A stretch of DNA of 5,428 nt, from assembly GCA_002305535.1 (NCBI GenBank), contig DBRE01000015.1:2649-8076 (forward strand). Reading direction: 5' to 3'. Shown piece after piece: positions 1 to 5,283 of this stretch. The number at the start of each line of letters is the position of its first letter. The stretch's first letter is position 1. The position numbers and the translations under genes are program-made. This DNA comes from Syntrophomonas sp. UBA1376 (GTDB lineage Bacteria; Bacillota; Syntrophomonadia; Syntrophomonadales; Syntrophomonadaceae). The notes under the pieces were generated by a model that was not told the origin of the DNA, ran no database searches, and saw only the letters and a list, made by a program, of their open reading frames with translations.

Positions 1-18
1 AGTGAGATAAATCAATAA
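1..18 (+). other. possible 3' tail of an upstream gene
   Basis: Frame 1 reads Ser-Glu-Ile-Asn-Gln and then a TAA stop at 16-18, twelve bases before a strong intrinsic terminator. A gene ending here would fit the terminator and the usual gene order, in which a small gene such as yvyF precedes flgM in Bacillus. Five codons cannot identify a protein, and the other two frames also stop within the first ten bases, so this is only a positional inference. Confidence 0.2.
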
Positions 19-29
19 GAACGCTCGTA

Positions 30-57
30 GAGGGAGTGAAGAACTCCTTCTTTTTTT
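30..57 (+). terminator. Rho-independent terminator upstream of flgM
   Basis: Bases 30-37 pair with 43-50 in an 8-bp stem containing one G-U pair, closed by the five-base loop GAAGA, and are followed directly by seven T residues (51-57). This is a textbook intrinsic terminator for + strand transcription. It should end the transcript of whatever lies upstream and separates the flagellar genes from it, which implies a promoter between here and flgM. Confidence 0.85.
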
Positions 58-83
58 ACGAAACTAATCAACAGAACCATAGT
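55..83 (+). promoter_or_regulatory. weak candidate promoter for flgM
   Basis: TTTACG (55-60) and CATAGT (78-83) are 17 bases apart and each differs from the sigma-A consensus hexamers at two positions. The predicted start site would fall near position 90, just before the flgM ribosome binding site. The match is modest, and the -35 overlaps the T-tract of the terminator. I saw no clear sigma-28 box (TAAA with a CCGATAT-like -10). The main support is position: a promoter is expected in this short gap. Confidence 0.25.
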
Positions 84-110
84 GTGCCTAAATAGATGAG
101 GTGAGATGAA

Positions 111-407
111 ATGATAATTTCTAAGGCACAGGTACAAAACCTGTTGCAGGTGTATGGCAAGAATAAAAAAATCAATCGCGTTGATTCCACGCCTGGCACC
201 CAATCAATCAAAAAGGATGCTCTGGCCATTTCCGACGAAAGCCGCATTAAACAGAAGGCTATGCAGGCTATCAGGCAGTCCGATGACATTCGCCTTGATA
301 AAGTGAGGGATTTGCAGGAGCGGATCTCTGCCGGCACTTATACCGTGAATGAAGACGAAGTAGCGGAAAAGATGATCGAAAGAGCTATTGTTGACCGCCT
401 GATTTAA
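111..407 (+). CDS. flgM: Anti-sigma-28 factor FlgM
   Basis: FlgM binds and inactivates the flagellar sigma factor sigma-28 (SigD/FliA) in the cytoplasm. Export of FlgM through the finished hook-basal body frees sigma-28 to transcribe late genes such as flagellin. The 98-residue length is normal for the family. The N-terminus (MIISKAQVQNLLQVYG) is typical of clostridial FlgM. Residues 61-89, with RLDKVRDLQERI, AGTY, and then an Ala-Glu-Lys-Met helix, match the conserved C-terminal sigma-binding half (pattern R-x-x-K-V...I-x-x-G-x-Y...A). The middle is polar, as expected of this largely disordered protein. The start is set by GAGGTG at 98-103, seven bases before the ATG; nearby ATGs at 96 and 106 are followed by an early stop or are out of frame. 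It is the first gene of the tight cluster and probably comes first on the transcript. Confidence 0.93.
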   Translation: MIISKAQVQNLLQVYGKNKKINRVDSTPGTQSIKKDALAISDESRIKQKAMQAIRQSDDIRLDKVRDLQERISAGTYTVNEDEVAEKMIERAIVDRLI

Positions 408-418
408 GAGGTGAAGAG

Positions 419-910
419 ATGGAAGCGATACTCCGCGAATTTATCCAGGTGATGGATAAGCAGAATCAGACCCTCGACCAGATTTTCGATTTGGGCGAAC
501 AAAAACAGCATGCTATCATAGTTGGCCAACTCAAGGAACTGGACAGCCTTATTCAAAAAGAGGCCGGGCTGGTGACCAACTTGGAAAAGCTGGAAAGCCA
601 GCGTTTTAAGCTACAGCAGCAACTTGGTGTCCATGATTGCACTGCTCTAGAAATGGTGGAGTGGGCGGGGCGGGAGTATCCGCAGCTCCAAGGGGAGTTT
701 GAAGAAACTATTAATCGGCTGAGTTACAATCTGACTCGCCTCAAAGCAATTAATAACCACAATAATGAGTTAATTGAGCAATCGCTTCAATATATAGAAA
801 GTGTGCAGGCCATATTAAATGGGGATATTGCTGGTACTTATTCTGACAAAGGTAGCCCAGTGGATGAGAAATCAGGCCGCCAGATCAACCTGCTGGATAC
901 CCGGGCCTAA
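419..910 (+). CDS. flgN: FlgN-family flagellar export chaperone
   Basis: FlgN is a cytoplasmic chaperone that binds the C-terminal helices of the hook-filament junction proteins FlgK and FlgL, keeps them from aggregating and hands them to the flagellar type III export gate. The protein has 163 residues, is almost entirely predicted helix and rich in Gln, Glu and Leu, with heptad-like stretches at about 34-70 and 92-133. The segment LKAINNHNNELIEQSLQYIE (108-127) is the most diagnostic, matching the conserved C-terminal helix of the family. The extreme C-terminus, ending in Leu-Leu-Asp-Thr-Arg-Ala, also resembles Bacillota members, which often end in a short Asp-x-x-Ala tail. GAGGTG at 408-413 lies five bases before the ATG and only 11 bases separate it from flgM. 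Its clients flgK and flgL follow immediately, which supports the call. FlgN proteins diverge strongly, so context carries part of the weight. Confidence 0.88.
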   Translation: MEAILREFIQVMDKQNQTLDQIFDLGEQKQHAIIVGQLKELDSLIQKEAGLVTNLEKLESQRFKLQQQLGVHDCTALEMVEWAGREYPQLQGEFEETINRLSYNLTRLKAINNHNNELIEQSLQYIESVQAILNGDIAGTYSDKGSPVDEKSGRQINLLDTRA

Positions 911-929
911 ATAAAGCGAGGATGCATTT

Positions 930-2726
930 ATGTCGAATTTTTTGAGCATGGAAATTGGTAAACGGTCGATAATGACCCATCAGACCGCTTTGAGTGTCAC
1001 CGGACACAATATAGCTAATGCCAATACAGTTGGCTATACTCGCCAATCACCCACCCTGGTCACTACTCGTCCCCACTACACGCCTAATTTAACTAGTAAT
1101 TCTGGGATAGGTCAGCTCGGTACCGGGGTGGAAGTAGCTTATCTGGAACGGTTGCGGGATGCTTTTCTCGATGGGCAGATTCGCAATGAGAATAAAACTA
1201 CCGGCTACTGGAGCGCCATACAGGATACTCTGGCCAAAATCGAGGTCATCCTTAATGAGCCATCTAATGACGGACTGCGTACCGTAATGGATCAGTTCTG
1301 GGAATCCTGGCAGGATCTATCCGCTCATCCGGAAAGTGAGTCGGTGCGAGCGGTAGTGGCCCAGCGCGGTGCTGCTCTGGCTGATGCGTTTAATCATACT
1401 TATCAGCAGCTTACCGAACTGCGCGAGGATGTTAATGCCTTTGTGCGGGTCAAGGTGGATGAAATCAATTCCATCGCCCAACAGATGGCTGATTTGAATC
1501 AGCAGATACTATCCATAACTATTGCCGGCAAACAACCTAATGACCTGCTGGACAAGCGGGATTTGCTGATTGACGAGTTGAGCCGAATTGCCGATGTAAC
1601 GGTCAACTACGATCACAACGGCATGGTTTCGGTACAACTGGGGGGCCGTCCCCTGGTGCAGGGCAAGAATTTTGCAGTTATGGATACGGTTACTGATAAA
1701 CGTGGAATGCACCAGGTGGCGTGGGCAGATACCAAGACAGCTGTCAACGTTAACGGTGGAGAATTGCGAGGCTTGTTGGATGCCCGGGGAGCAACGGAAC
1801 TGGATAAATCCCCTTCCGTTTACGCTGAAATTATCCCAAATATGATCGAAGACTTGAATCAGCTGGCTAAAACTATAATACTACGTACCAATGAGATCCA
1901 CCGGGGCGGTTTCAGCCTTAATAATCAAAGCGCTTTCCCAGATGGTATGAATTTTTTTACCGAACCAGCTGATGGAAACTGGGCGCAAATGATGCAAGTG
2001 GATCAGCAGATCGCCGATGATCCTAAGAATATTGCCGCAGCCCGCTACCATACCTGGGAAGGTGGTATAGAAACCAATTTCGGGGATGGGGCGGTGGCTT
2101 TAATGATCGCCCAGTTGAAGCATGATTATAATATACAGCAGTATACGGCTAGTAGCGGCGATCTAACAGTTACTTTCCCGTACGACGCCGAAATCACTTT
2201 TTATGTGGATGGGGTTCCTCCTATAACCATTCCTCAGCCCAGTAGTGTAGACCCACCACAAGAAGCTTATGCTGACCTGAATGAATTAGCGGATGCCATT
2301 CAGCAGGCCTTAGATAATGAAGGTTTGGCTCTAAATGTTCGCACTGAAGGCCGCCAGCTGGTGTTCTACTCCACCGAAACTTTTGCAATACAGGACTTTT
2401 TGACGGCAGGCAACAATCTTACCACGCAAGCTCCCGATGACAATGATAAGGTAGTAAATAAAGCCACCACCGATGATTTCTGGCGATCCGTTTGCGCCCA
2501 GGTAGGGGTTATGTCCCAGGAGTCATTGCGCATGGTCAAAAATCAGGATACCTTGCTCAATGAATTGGAAAACAAGCGCCAATCCGTGTCAGGGGTATCT
2601 TTGGACGAAGAAATGACCAATATGATCAAGTTCCAACATGCCTATAATGCCGCTTCGCGGTTTATTACTACCATTGATGAAGCCATAGAAGTGATTGTGA
2701 ACCGCATGGGTCTGGTAGGGAGGTAG
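930..2726 (+). CDS. flgK: Flagellar hook-associated protein 1 FlgK (HAP1)
   Basis: FlgK forms the first ring of the junction between hook and flagellin filament, outside the cell, after export by the flagellar type III system. Residues 20-39 (ALSVTGHNIANANTVGYTRQ) carry the rod/hook N-terminal signature with its Asn-Ile-Ala-Asn-x-x-T-x-G-Y core. Residues 554-598, from SGVSLDEEMTNMIKFQ to the stop, are the conserved C-terminal helix shared with other axial proteins. These two ends build the coiled-coil D0 core. Residues 90-330 are helix-rich and include LLDKRD (about 206-211), common in FlgK. Residues 411-490 look like an inserted beta-rich domain. At 598 residues it is longer than the roughly 550 of enteric and 500 of Bacillus FlgK. 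There is no cleavable signal peptide, as expected. GAGGAT at 918-923 sits six bases before the ATG. A single Cys (522) is present. Confidence 0.97.
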   Translation: MSNFLSMEIGKRSIMTHQTALSVTGHNIANANTVGYTRQSPTLVTTRPHYTPNLTSNSGIGQLGTGVEVAYLERLRDAFLDGQIRNENKTTGYWSAIQDTLAKIEVILNEPSNDGLRTVMDQFWESWQDLSAHPESESVRAVVAQRGAALADAFNHTYQQLTELREDVNAFVRVKVDEINSIAQQMADLNQQILSITIAGKQPNDLLDKRDLLIDELSRIADVTVNYDHNGMVSVQLGGRPLVQGKNFAVMDTVTDKRGMHQVAWADTKTAVNVNGGELRGLLDARGATELDKSPSVYAEIIPNMIEDLNQLAKTIILRTNEIHRGGFSLNNQSAFPDGMNFFTEPADGNWAQMMQVDQQIADDPKNIAAARYHTWEGGIETNFGDGAVALMIAQLKHDYNIQQYTASSGDLTVTFPYDAEITFYVDGVPPITIPQPSSVDPPQEAYADLNELADAIQQALDNEGLALNVRTEGRQLVFYSTETFAIQDFLTAGNNLTTQAPDDNDKVVNKATTDDFWRSVCAQVGVMSQESLRMVKNQDTLLNELENKRQSVSGVSLDEEMTNMIKFQHAYNAASRFITTIDEAIEVIVNRMGLVGR

Positions 2727-2731
2727 ATTAG

Positions 2732-3643
2732 ATGATACGCATAACTAACGGTATGCTGATAAATGAACTAAAGTATAATTTGAACAACAATTATACTAAC
2801 ATGGATAAATACCAGCGGCAGCTGGCTACCGGCCGTAAGATCAACCTGCCCTCCGATAACCCGGCTGGCCTGGTCAAATCATTGCGCCTGCGCACCAACC
2901 TGGTGGAAGGTGAACAATACCTGGCTAATATCAATGAAGGCATCAATTTTATGGAGACCACCGATGCAGCACTAGATAATTTGACTGCCATCATGCAGAG
3001 GATACGGGAGCTAGCGGTAAATGCTGCTAATGGTACCAATGATGACAGTGCTCGTAAGGCGATTGCCGATGAGATCAAGGAACTGACTGATCAGATAACC
3101 ATAGTGGCTAATACCAGCTACGGAAGCAAATATATTTTCGCTGGCACCAATGTTACCCAGCAACCTTGCCAAGAAGACTCAGATCCCGATACCTTTAAGT
3201 GGACTGGAAATAATGAGGCACTGCAATTGGAGATCGGGGTAGGTGTCAAACTGACTATCAACTTGACTGATAGCAGCATGAACAACTTTTTTGTCGGTAA
3301 TGGTTCTGACCCCGGGGTGATAGATTTTTGCCGGGGGCTGGTCAGTGATATTGAAACCGGTGATCTTGATGCTGTGAACGCGGCACTTACTACTGCCGAT
3401 AAGTTTATTGACAACCTTTTGACAGCTCGTTCTACCATTGGAGCTAAGGTCAATCGGCTGGAACTGCAGCAGAGCCGGCTGGATTCCACTCAGATTTCCT
3501 ATACCAGCCTGTTGTCTCAGAATGAGGACGCTGATATTGCTGAAGTCATAATGAATCTAAAGATGCAAGAAAGCGTATACAGAGCTTCATTGGCAGCCGG
3601 AGCAAGAATAATTCAGCCCAGCCTGGTGGATTTTCTAAGATAG
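2732..3643 (+). CDS. flgL: Flagellar hook-associated protein 3 FlgL (HAP3)
   Basis: FlgL forms the second junction ring, between FlgK and the flagellin filament. The N-terminus (MIRITNGML, then LATGRKINLPSDNPAG at 31-46) is the flagellin-type N-terminal D0/D1 domain in its FlgL version. The C-terminus, with Ala-Ala-Gly-Ala-Arg-Ile-Ile-Gln-Pro-Ser-Leu at 288-298 and ending Asp-Phe-Leu-Arg, is the family's typical end. The 303 residues match the usual FlgL size. The shorter middle (about 135-235) and the position after flgK separate it from flagellin itself. The SD GGGAGG (2718-2723) lies inside the last two sense codons of flgK (Gly-Arg), eight bases before the ATG, so the two are probably translationally coupled. 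Cys146 and Cys200 are unusual for an extracellular flagellar subunit. Confidence 0.96.
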   Translation: MIRITNGMLINELKYNLNNNYTNMDKYQRQLATGRKINLPSDNPAGLVKSLRLRTNLVEGEQYLANINEGINFMETTDAALDNLTAIMQRIRELAVNAANGTNDDSARKAIADEIKELTDQITIVANTSYGSKYIFAGTNVTQQPCQEDSDPDTFKWTGNNEALQLEIGVGVKLTINLTDSSMNNFFVGNGSDPGVIDFCRGLVSDIETGDLDAVNAALTTADKFIDNLLTARSTIGAKVNRLELQQSRLDSTQISYTSLLSQNEDADIAEVIMNLKMQESVYRASLAAGARIIQPSLVDFLR

Positions 3644-3653
3644 AGGTGAAATC

Positions 3654-4211
3654 ATGCAGCTGCAGATGACATCGCAACTGGCATTGATCGGGATCGAATC
3701 CACCCGGCCGCTATTGCAGCCACCGTTGGTGAAACCCCAGTTGGAACTGCAGATCGAGAAACCGCAGTTAGAGATCCATTCACCTCGCCCGGTTCTGCAC
3801 ATTGACCAAACCCAGTGCTTTGCCGACATGAACAAACGAACCCCGGCTGCTTTTGCGGCTTATTATGCCTCCCAGGGCTGGTCCGATTCTTTCCAGGGAA
3901 TAGCGAGATTAGCCATGGAAGGGGATTCGCTAGGGAGAATTGAAAATAATTACAGCCTTATAGATCTAGCCATGCAAGATCTAGGGGAGACAGCGGATTT
4001 TAATGTCACCGCGATCCCCAAGCAACCGCCCCGGGTGTGGGCGGATACTTATCCGGTAGAATTTAACTTTCAACGGGGAACCGTAAAAGGAACACTTCAC
4101 CAGAATAAAACCGAAGGCAACTTCCAAAGAGGCCAAGTAAACATATATATCCGCCAGCAAAATTATCTAAAGATCGATTGGATAGATAGCAAAGTAGATA
4201 GAATAGCCTGA
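3654..4211 (+). CDS. DUF6470 / YviE-like protein of unknown function
   Basis: The call rests on position between flgL and fliW, where Bacillus has yviE, on the length (185 residues; I recall about 190 for YviE), and on general sequence character. No biochemical function is known to me. The N-terminal part contains four tandem 9-residue repeats starting at residues 18, 27, 36 and 45, each beginning Arg/Lys-Pro-x-Leu, with alternating hydrophobic residues that suggest beta-strands. Residues 57-115 look helical (NKRTPAAFAAYYASQGW and later a Leu-Ala-Met segment). The C-terminal part is beta-like and contains NFQRG twice (138-142 and 156-160). There is no signal peptide or membrane segment, so it is probably cytoplasmic or exported by the flagellar system. 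GAGGTG at 3643-3648 overlaps the flgL stop codon and is five bases from the ATG. A link to flagellar assembly or its control is inferred from context only. Confidence 0.8.
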   Translation: MQLQMTSQLALIGIESTRPLLQPPLVKPQLELQIEKPQLEIHSPRPVLHIDQTQCFADMNKRTPAAFAAYYASQGWSDSFQGIARLAMEGDSLGRIENNYSLIDLAMQDLGETADFNVTAIPKQPPRVWADTYPVEFNFQRGTVKGTLHQNKTEGNFQRGQVNIYIRQQNYLKIDWIDSKVDRIA

Positions 4212-4236
4212 ACGCCCCCTACCCCGTATACAGAAA

Positions 4237-4258
4237 CGGAGACTGAAGTCTCCTCTAC
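4237..4258 (+). repeat. REP-like palindromic unit, copy 1
   Basis: Arms GGAGACT and AGTCTCC flank the spacer GA, with a leading C and the asymmetric tail TCTAC that defines + orientation. With copy 2 it forms a head-to-head doublet: 19 of 22 positions match the reverse complement of copy 2, with six bases between them. Confidence 0.85.
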
Positions 4259-4264
4259 CCCCAC

Positions 4265-4286
4265 GTAGCGGAAACTTCAGTTTCCG
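4265..4286 (-). repeat. REP-like palindromic unit, copy 2 (inverted)
   Basis: Read on the - strand, the arms are GGAAACT and AGTTTCC around GA, with tail GCTAC. Relative to copy 1 both arms have changed together (G to A in one, C to T in the other), so pairing is kept. Confidence 0.85.
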
Positions 4287-4313
4287 ACAACAAAGCACTA
4301 GCACCGCCAGGAA

Positions 4314-4335
4314 CGGAGACTAAAGTCTCCTCTAC
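4314..4335 (+). repeat. REP-like palindromic unit, copy 3
   Basis: Arms GGAGACT and AGTCTCC flank AA, with tail TCTAC as in copy 1. It differs from copy 1 only in the spacer (AA instead of GA). It is the first half of a second doublet with copy 4, matching its reverse complement at 20 of 22 positions with 24 bases between. Confidence 0.85.
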
Positions 4336-4359
4336 GATAAAAGAGATAATGCTTCCCCC

Positions 4360-4381
4360 GTAGCGGAGACTTCAGTCTCCG
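4360..4381 (-). repeat. REP-like palindromic unit, copy 4 (inverted)
   Basis: On the - strand the unit has arms GGAGACT and AGTCTCC around GA, with tail GCTAC. It carries the same tail as copy 2 but the arm sequence of copies 1 and 3. Confidence 0.85.
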
Positions 4382-4391
4382 CGGATAACTC

Positions 4392-4413
4392 GGAGCGGAA
4401 ACTTCAGTTTCCG
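4392..4413 (-). repeat. REP-like palindromic unit, copy 5 (inverted)
   Basis: On the - strand the arms are GGAAACT and AGTTTCC around GA, with tail GCTCC, one base different from the GCTAC of copies 2 and 4. It has no + oriented partner, so it stands as a single unit or the remnant of a third doublet. Confidence 0.8.
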
Positions 4414-4437
4414 GTAGAAGGAAGTAGTAGAAGGAAG
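4414..4437 (+). repeat. two 11-base direct repeats carrying AAGGA
   Basis: GTAGAAGGAAG occurs exactly at 4414-4424 and again at 4427-4437, a 13-base period. The stretch lies unpaired between two predicted hairpins (copy 5 and the palindrome at 4439), and each copy holds AAGGA, a match to the ANGGA core bound by CsrA. A role in CsrA binding is a hypothesis only. Confidence 0.6.
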
Positions 4438-4438
4438 A

Positions 4439-4457
4439 CTCGGAGAATATCTCCGAG
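4439..4457 (+). repeat. perfect palindrome with 8-base arms
   Basis: CTCGGAGA and TCTCCGAG flank the three bases ATA. It shares GGAG/CTCC with the REP-like units but differs in arm sequence and spacer length, so it is not another copy. No T-tract follows it. Confidence 0.75.
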
Positions 4458-4458
4458 A

Positions 4459-4513
4459 TAACGCAGAAAAAAATAAAAAGCAAAAATCATAATAATCTGC
4501 GTAAATCTGCGTC
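4459..4513 (+). repeat. AT-rich inverted-repeat element, left-truncated copy
   Basis: The left arm TAACGCAGA (4459-4467) pairs with TCTGCGTAA (4496-4504) at 8 of 9 positions. The right end (4494-4513) is a tandem of AATCTGCGT and AATCTGCGTC. The interior is A-rich with AAAAATCATAA. It matches the fuller element after csrA in the same orientation but lacks that copy's outer left repeat and is about 45 bases shorter. Confidence 0.7.
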
Positions 4514-4538
4514 AAAAACATCGTCCCTGACTTACGCA

Positions 4539-4546
4539 ACGGAGGT
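4539..4546 (+). promoter_or_regulatory. fliW Shine-Dalgarno overlapping an ANGGA motif
   Basis: GGAGGT (4541-4546) is a near-perfect ribosome binding site, seven bases before the fliW ATG. The preceding bases make ACGGA (4539-4543), which fits the ANGGA core recognised by CsrA. A possible stem of TGCGTAA (4498-4504) with TTACGCA (4532-4538) ends at the base next to this motif. CsrA autoregulation is plausible but unproven. Confidence 0.45.
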
Positions 4547-4553
4547 TAATAAA

Positions 4554-5012
4554 ATGGAAATACAAACCAAATACATGGGCACTATTGAAGTAGAAGAGAA
4601 GCAAATAATTCGCTTTCCCCAAGGACTGCCAGCTTTCGAAGACCAGCAGCAGTTTGTATTTCTGCCCTTTGATGAAGACGGAACCTTCTTTTACATGCAG
4701 TCTCTTCAGAATGAGCAGCTGTGCCTGATAGTGTGCAATCCTTTTCAATTCTTCCCCGACTATCAGATCGATTTGGGAGAGCAGGAGTGTAAGCTATTAG
4801 AGGTAAATGGGCCGGAGGATGTTGCCCTGATGGCTATTTTAACTATACCGGAAGACTTCCGTCATACTACCGCTAATTTGCTGGCACCGGTGGTGGTCAA
4901 TACGCGAACTAATTTAGGACTTCAGTTTATACCGACAGATTCCGATTATACTACTAAAGAGTATATTTTCCCCGGGATACATAAAAACGTTGCAGCCGGG
5001 GAGGGGAAATAG
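4554..5012 (+). CDS. fliW: Flagellar assembly factor FliW, CsrA antagonist
   Basis: FliW is a small cytoplasmic beta-barrel protein that binds either flagellin or CsrA. When flagellin is exported, FliW is freed, binds CsrA at a site separate from its RNA surface and lifts CsrA repression of flagellin mRNA. The 152-residue length is typical. Diagnostic segments are IIRFPQGLPAFE (18-29), CNPFQFFPDY (61-70), and ANLLAPVVVN (107-116) followed by Gly-Leu-Gln (122-124). The start is fixed by GGAGGT seven bases upstream. The last about ten residues (Ala-Ala-Gly-Glu-Gly-Lys end) are a low-complexity tail whose codons also supply the csrA ribosome binding site. csrA starts three bases after the stop, the usual arrangement for this partner pair. 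Unlike the other genes here it is preceded by a long repeat-rich gap. Confidence 0.97.
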   Translation: MEIQTKYMGTIEVEEKQIIRFPQGLPAFEDQQQFVFLPFDEDGTFFYMQSLQNEQLCLIVCNPFQFFPDYQIDLGEQECKLLEVNGPEDVALMAILTIPEDFRHTTANLLAPVVVNTRTNLGLQFIPTDSDYTTKEYIFPGIHKNVAAGEGK

Positions 5013-5015
5013 CTT

Positions 5016-5270
5016 ATGCTGGTACTGAGTCGCAAAAAGGGACAGAGCATAATCATAGGAGATAATATAGAAATAACAGTGGTGGAAATTCAAGGAGATA
5101 CAGTGCGTATCGGTGTCAATGCACCCCGGGAGGTAGCCATCCACCGCCAAGAGGTTTTCGACCAAATAGCTGCCGAAAACCAGCAAGCCCAGCAAAGCGA
5201 AGGATTACAAATCAAGCTGCGCCAGTTGACTGAACTAAGCAAGCAAGCTGATAAAAAAGACGAGGCGTAA
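5016..5270 (+). CDS. csrA: Carbon storage regulator CsrA (translational repressor)
   Basis: CsrA is a homodimeric RNA-binding protein that occupies GGA motifs in leaders, often over the ribosome binding site, and blocks translation. In flagellated Bacillota its main known target is flagellin mRNA. The opening [20 protein letters not shown] and the segment [17 protein letters not shown] (30-46) are diagnostic. The RNA-contacting residues Leu4, Arg6 and Arg44 are present. The protein has 84 residues against 61 in E. coli. The C-terminal extension (about 60-84, Gln/Lys/Glu-rich, probably helical) fits CsrA proteins controlled by FliW. Asn55, at the position I recall as important for FliW binding in B. 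subtilis, is conserved. A G-rich ribosome binding site (GGGGAGGGG, 4998-5006) inside the end of fliW points to translational coupling. Flagellin is expected downstream but is not in view. Confidence 0.98.
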   Translation: MLVLSRKKGQSIIIGDNIEITVVEIQGDTVRIGVNAPREVAIHRQEVFDQIAAENQQAQQSEGLQIKLRQLTELSKQADKKDEA

Positions 5271-5283
5271 CTCGTAAGGATCG

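Larger units (their letters stand above)
4212..4553 (+). other. 342-base repeat-rich non-coding region before fliW
   Basis: This gap interrupts an otherwise tightly packed cluster. It contains five REP-like palindromes (4237-4413), a pair of 11-base direct repeats (4414-4437), a separate palindrome (4439-4457), a truncated AT-rich inverted-repeat element (4459-4513) and the fliW leader. None of the hairpins is followed by a T-tract, so no intrinsic terminator is evident. I also found no convincing sigma-A or sigma-28 promoter: GATAAT at 4345 and CATAAT at 4488 lack a -35 partner at the right distance. Whether fliW-csrA is read from flgM or from a local promoter cannot be decided here. Confidence 0.85.

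Noticed and set aside
12..337. reverse-strand open reading frames over flgM and its leader
   Set aside because: Both cross the terminator or the flgM coding region, lack ribosome binding sites and have no recognisable motifs.
3118..3489. 123-codon reverse-strand open reading frame inside flgL
   Set aside because: It lies entirely within a confidently identified flgL, has a Ser/Leu-rich composition typical of antisense frames, and has no recognisable domain.
4345..4350. sigma-A -10 box (GATAAT) for a fliW promoter
   Set aside because: The bases 17 upstream (AAAGTC) do not resemble a -35 hexamer and fall inside a palindrome, so the match is probably chance.
4237..4413. CRISPR array
   Set aside because: The repeats alternate in orientation, are only 22 bases long, and are separated by irregular gaps of 6, 27, 24 and 10 bases. 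There are no uniform spacers and no cas genes.
4439..4457. intrinsic terminator after the DUF6470 gene
   Set aside because: The palindrome is strong but is followed by GATAACGCAG and then A residues on the + strand, not a T-tract. On the - strand there is no gene for it to end.
4298..4483. 61-codon reverse-strand open reading frame in the fliW upstream gap
   Set aside because: It is composed of the palindromic repeats and AT-rich element read through, has no ribosome binding site that I could see, and resembles no protein family.
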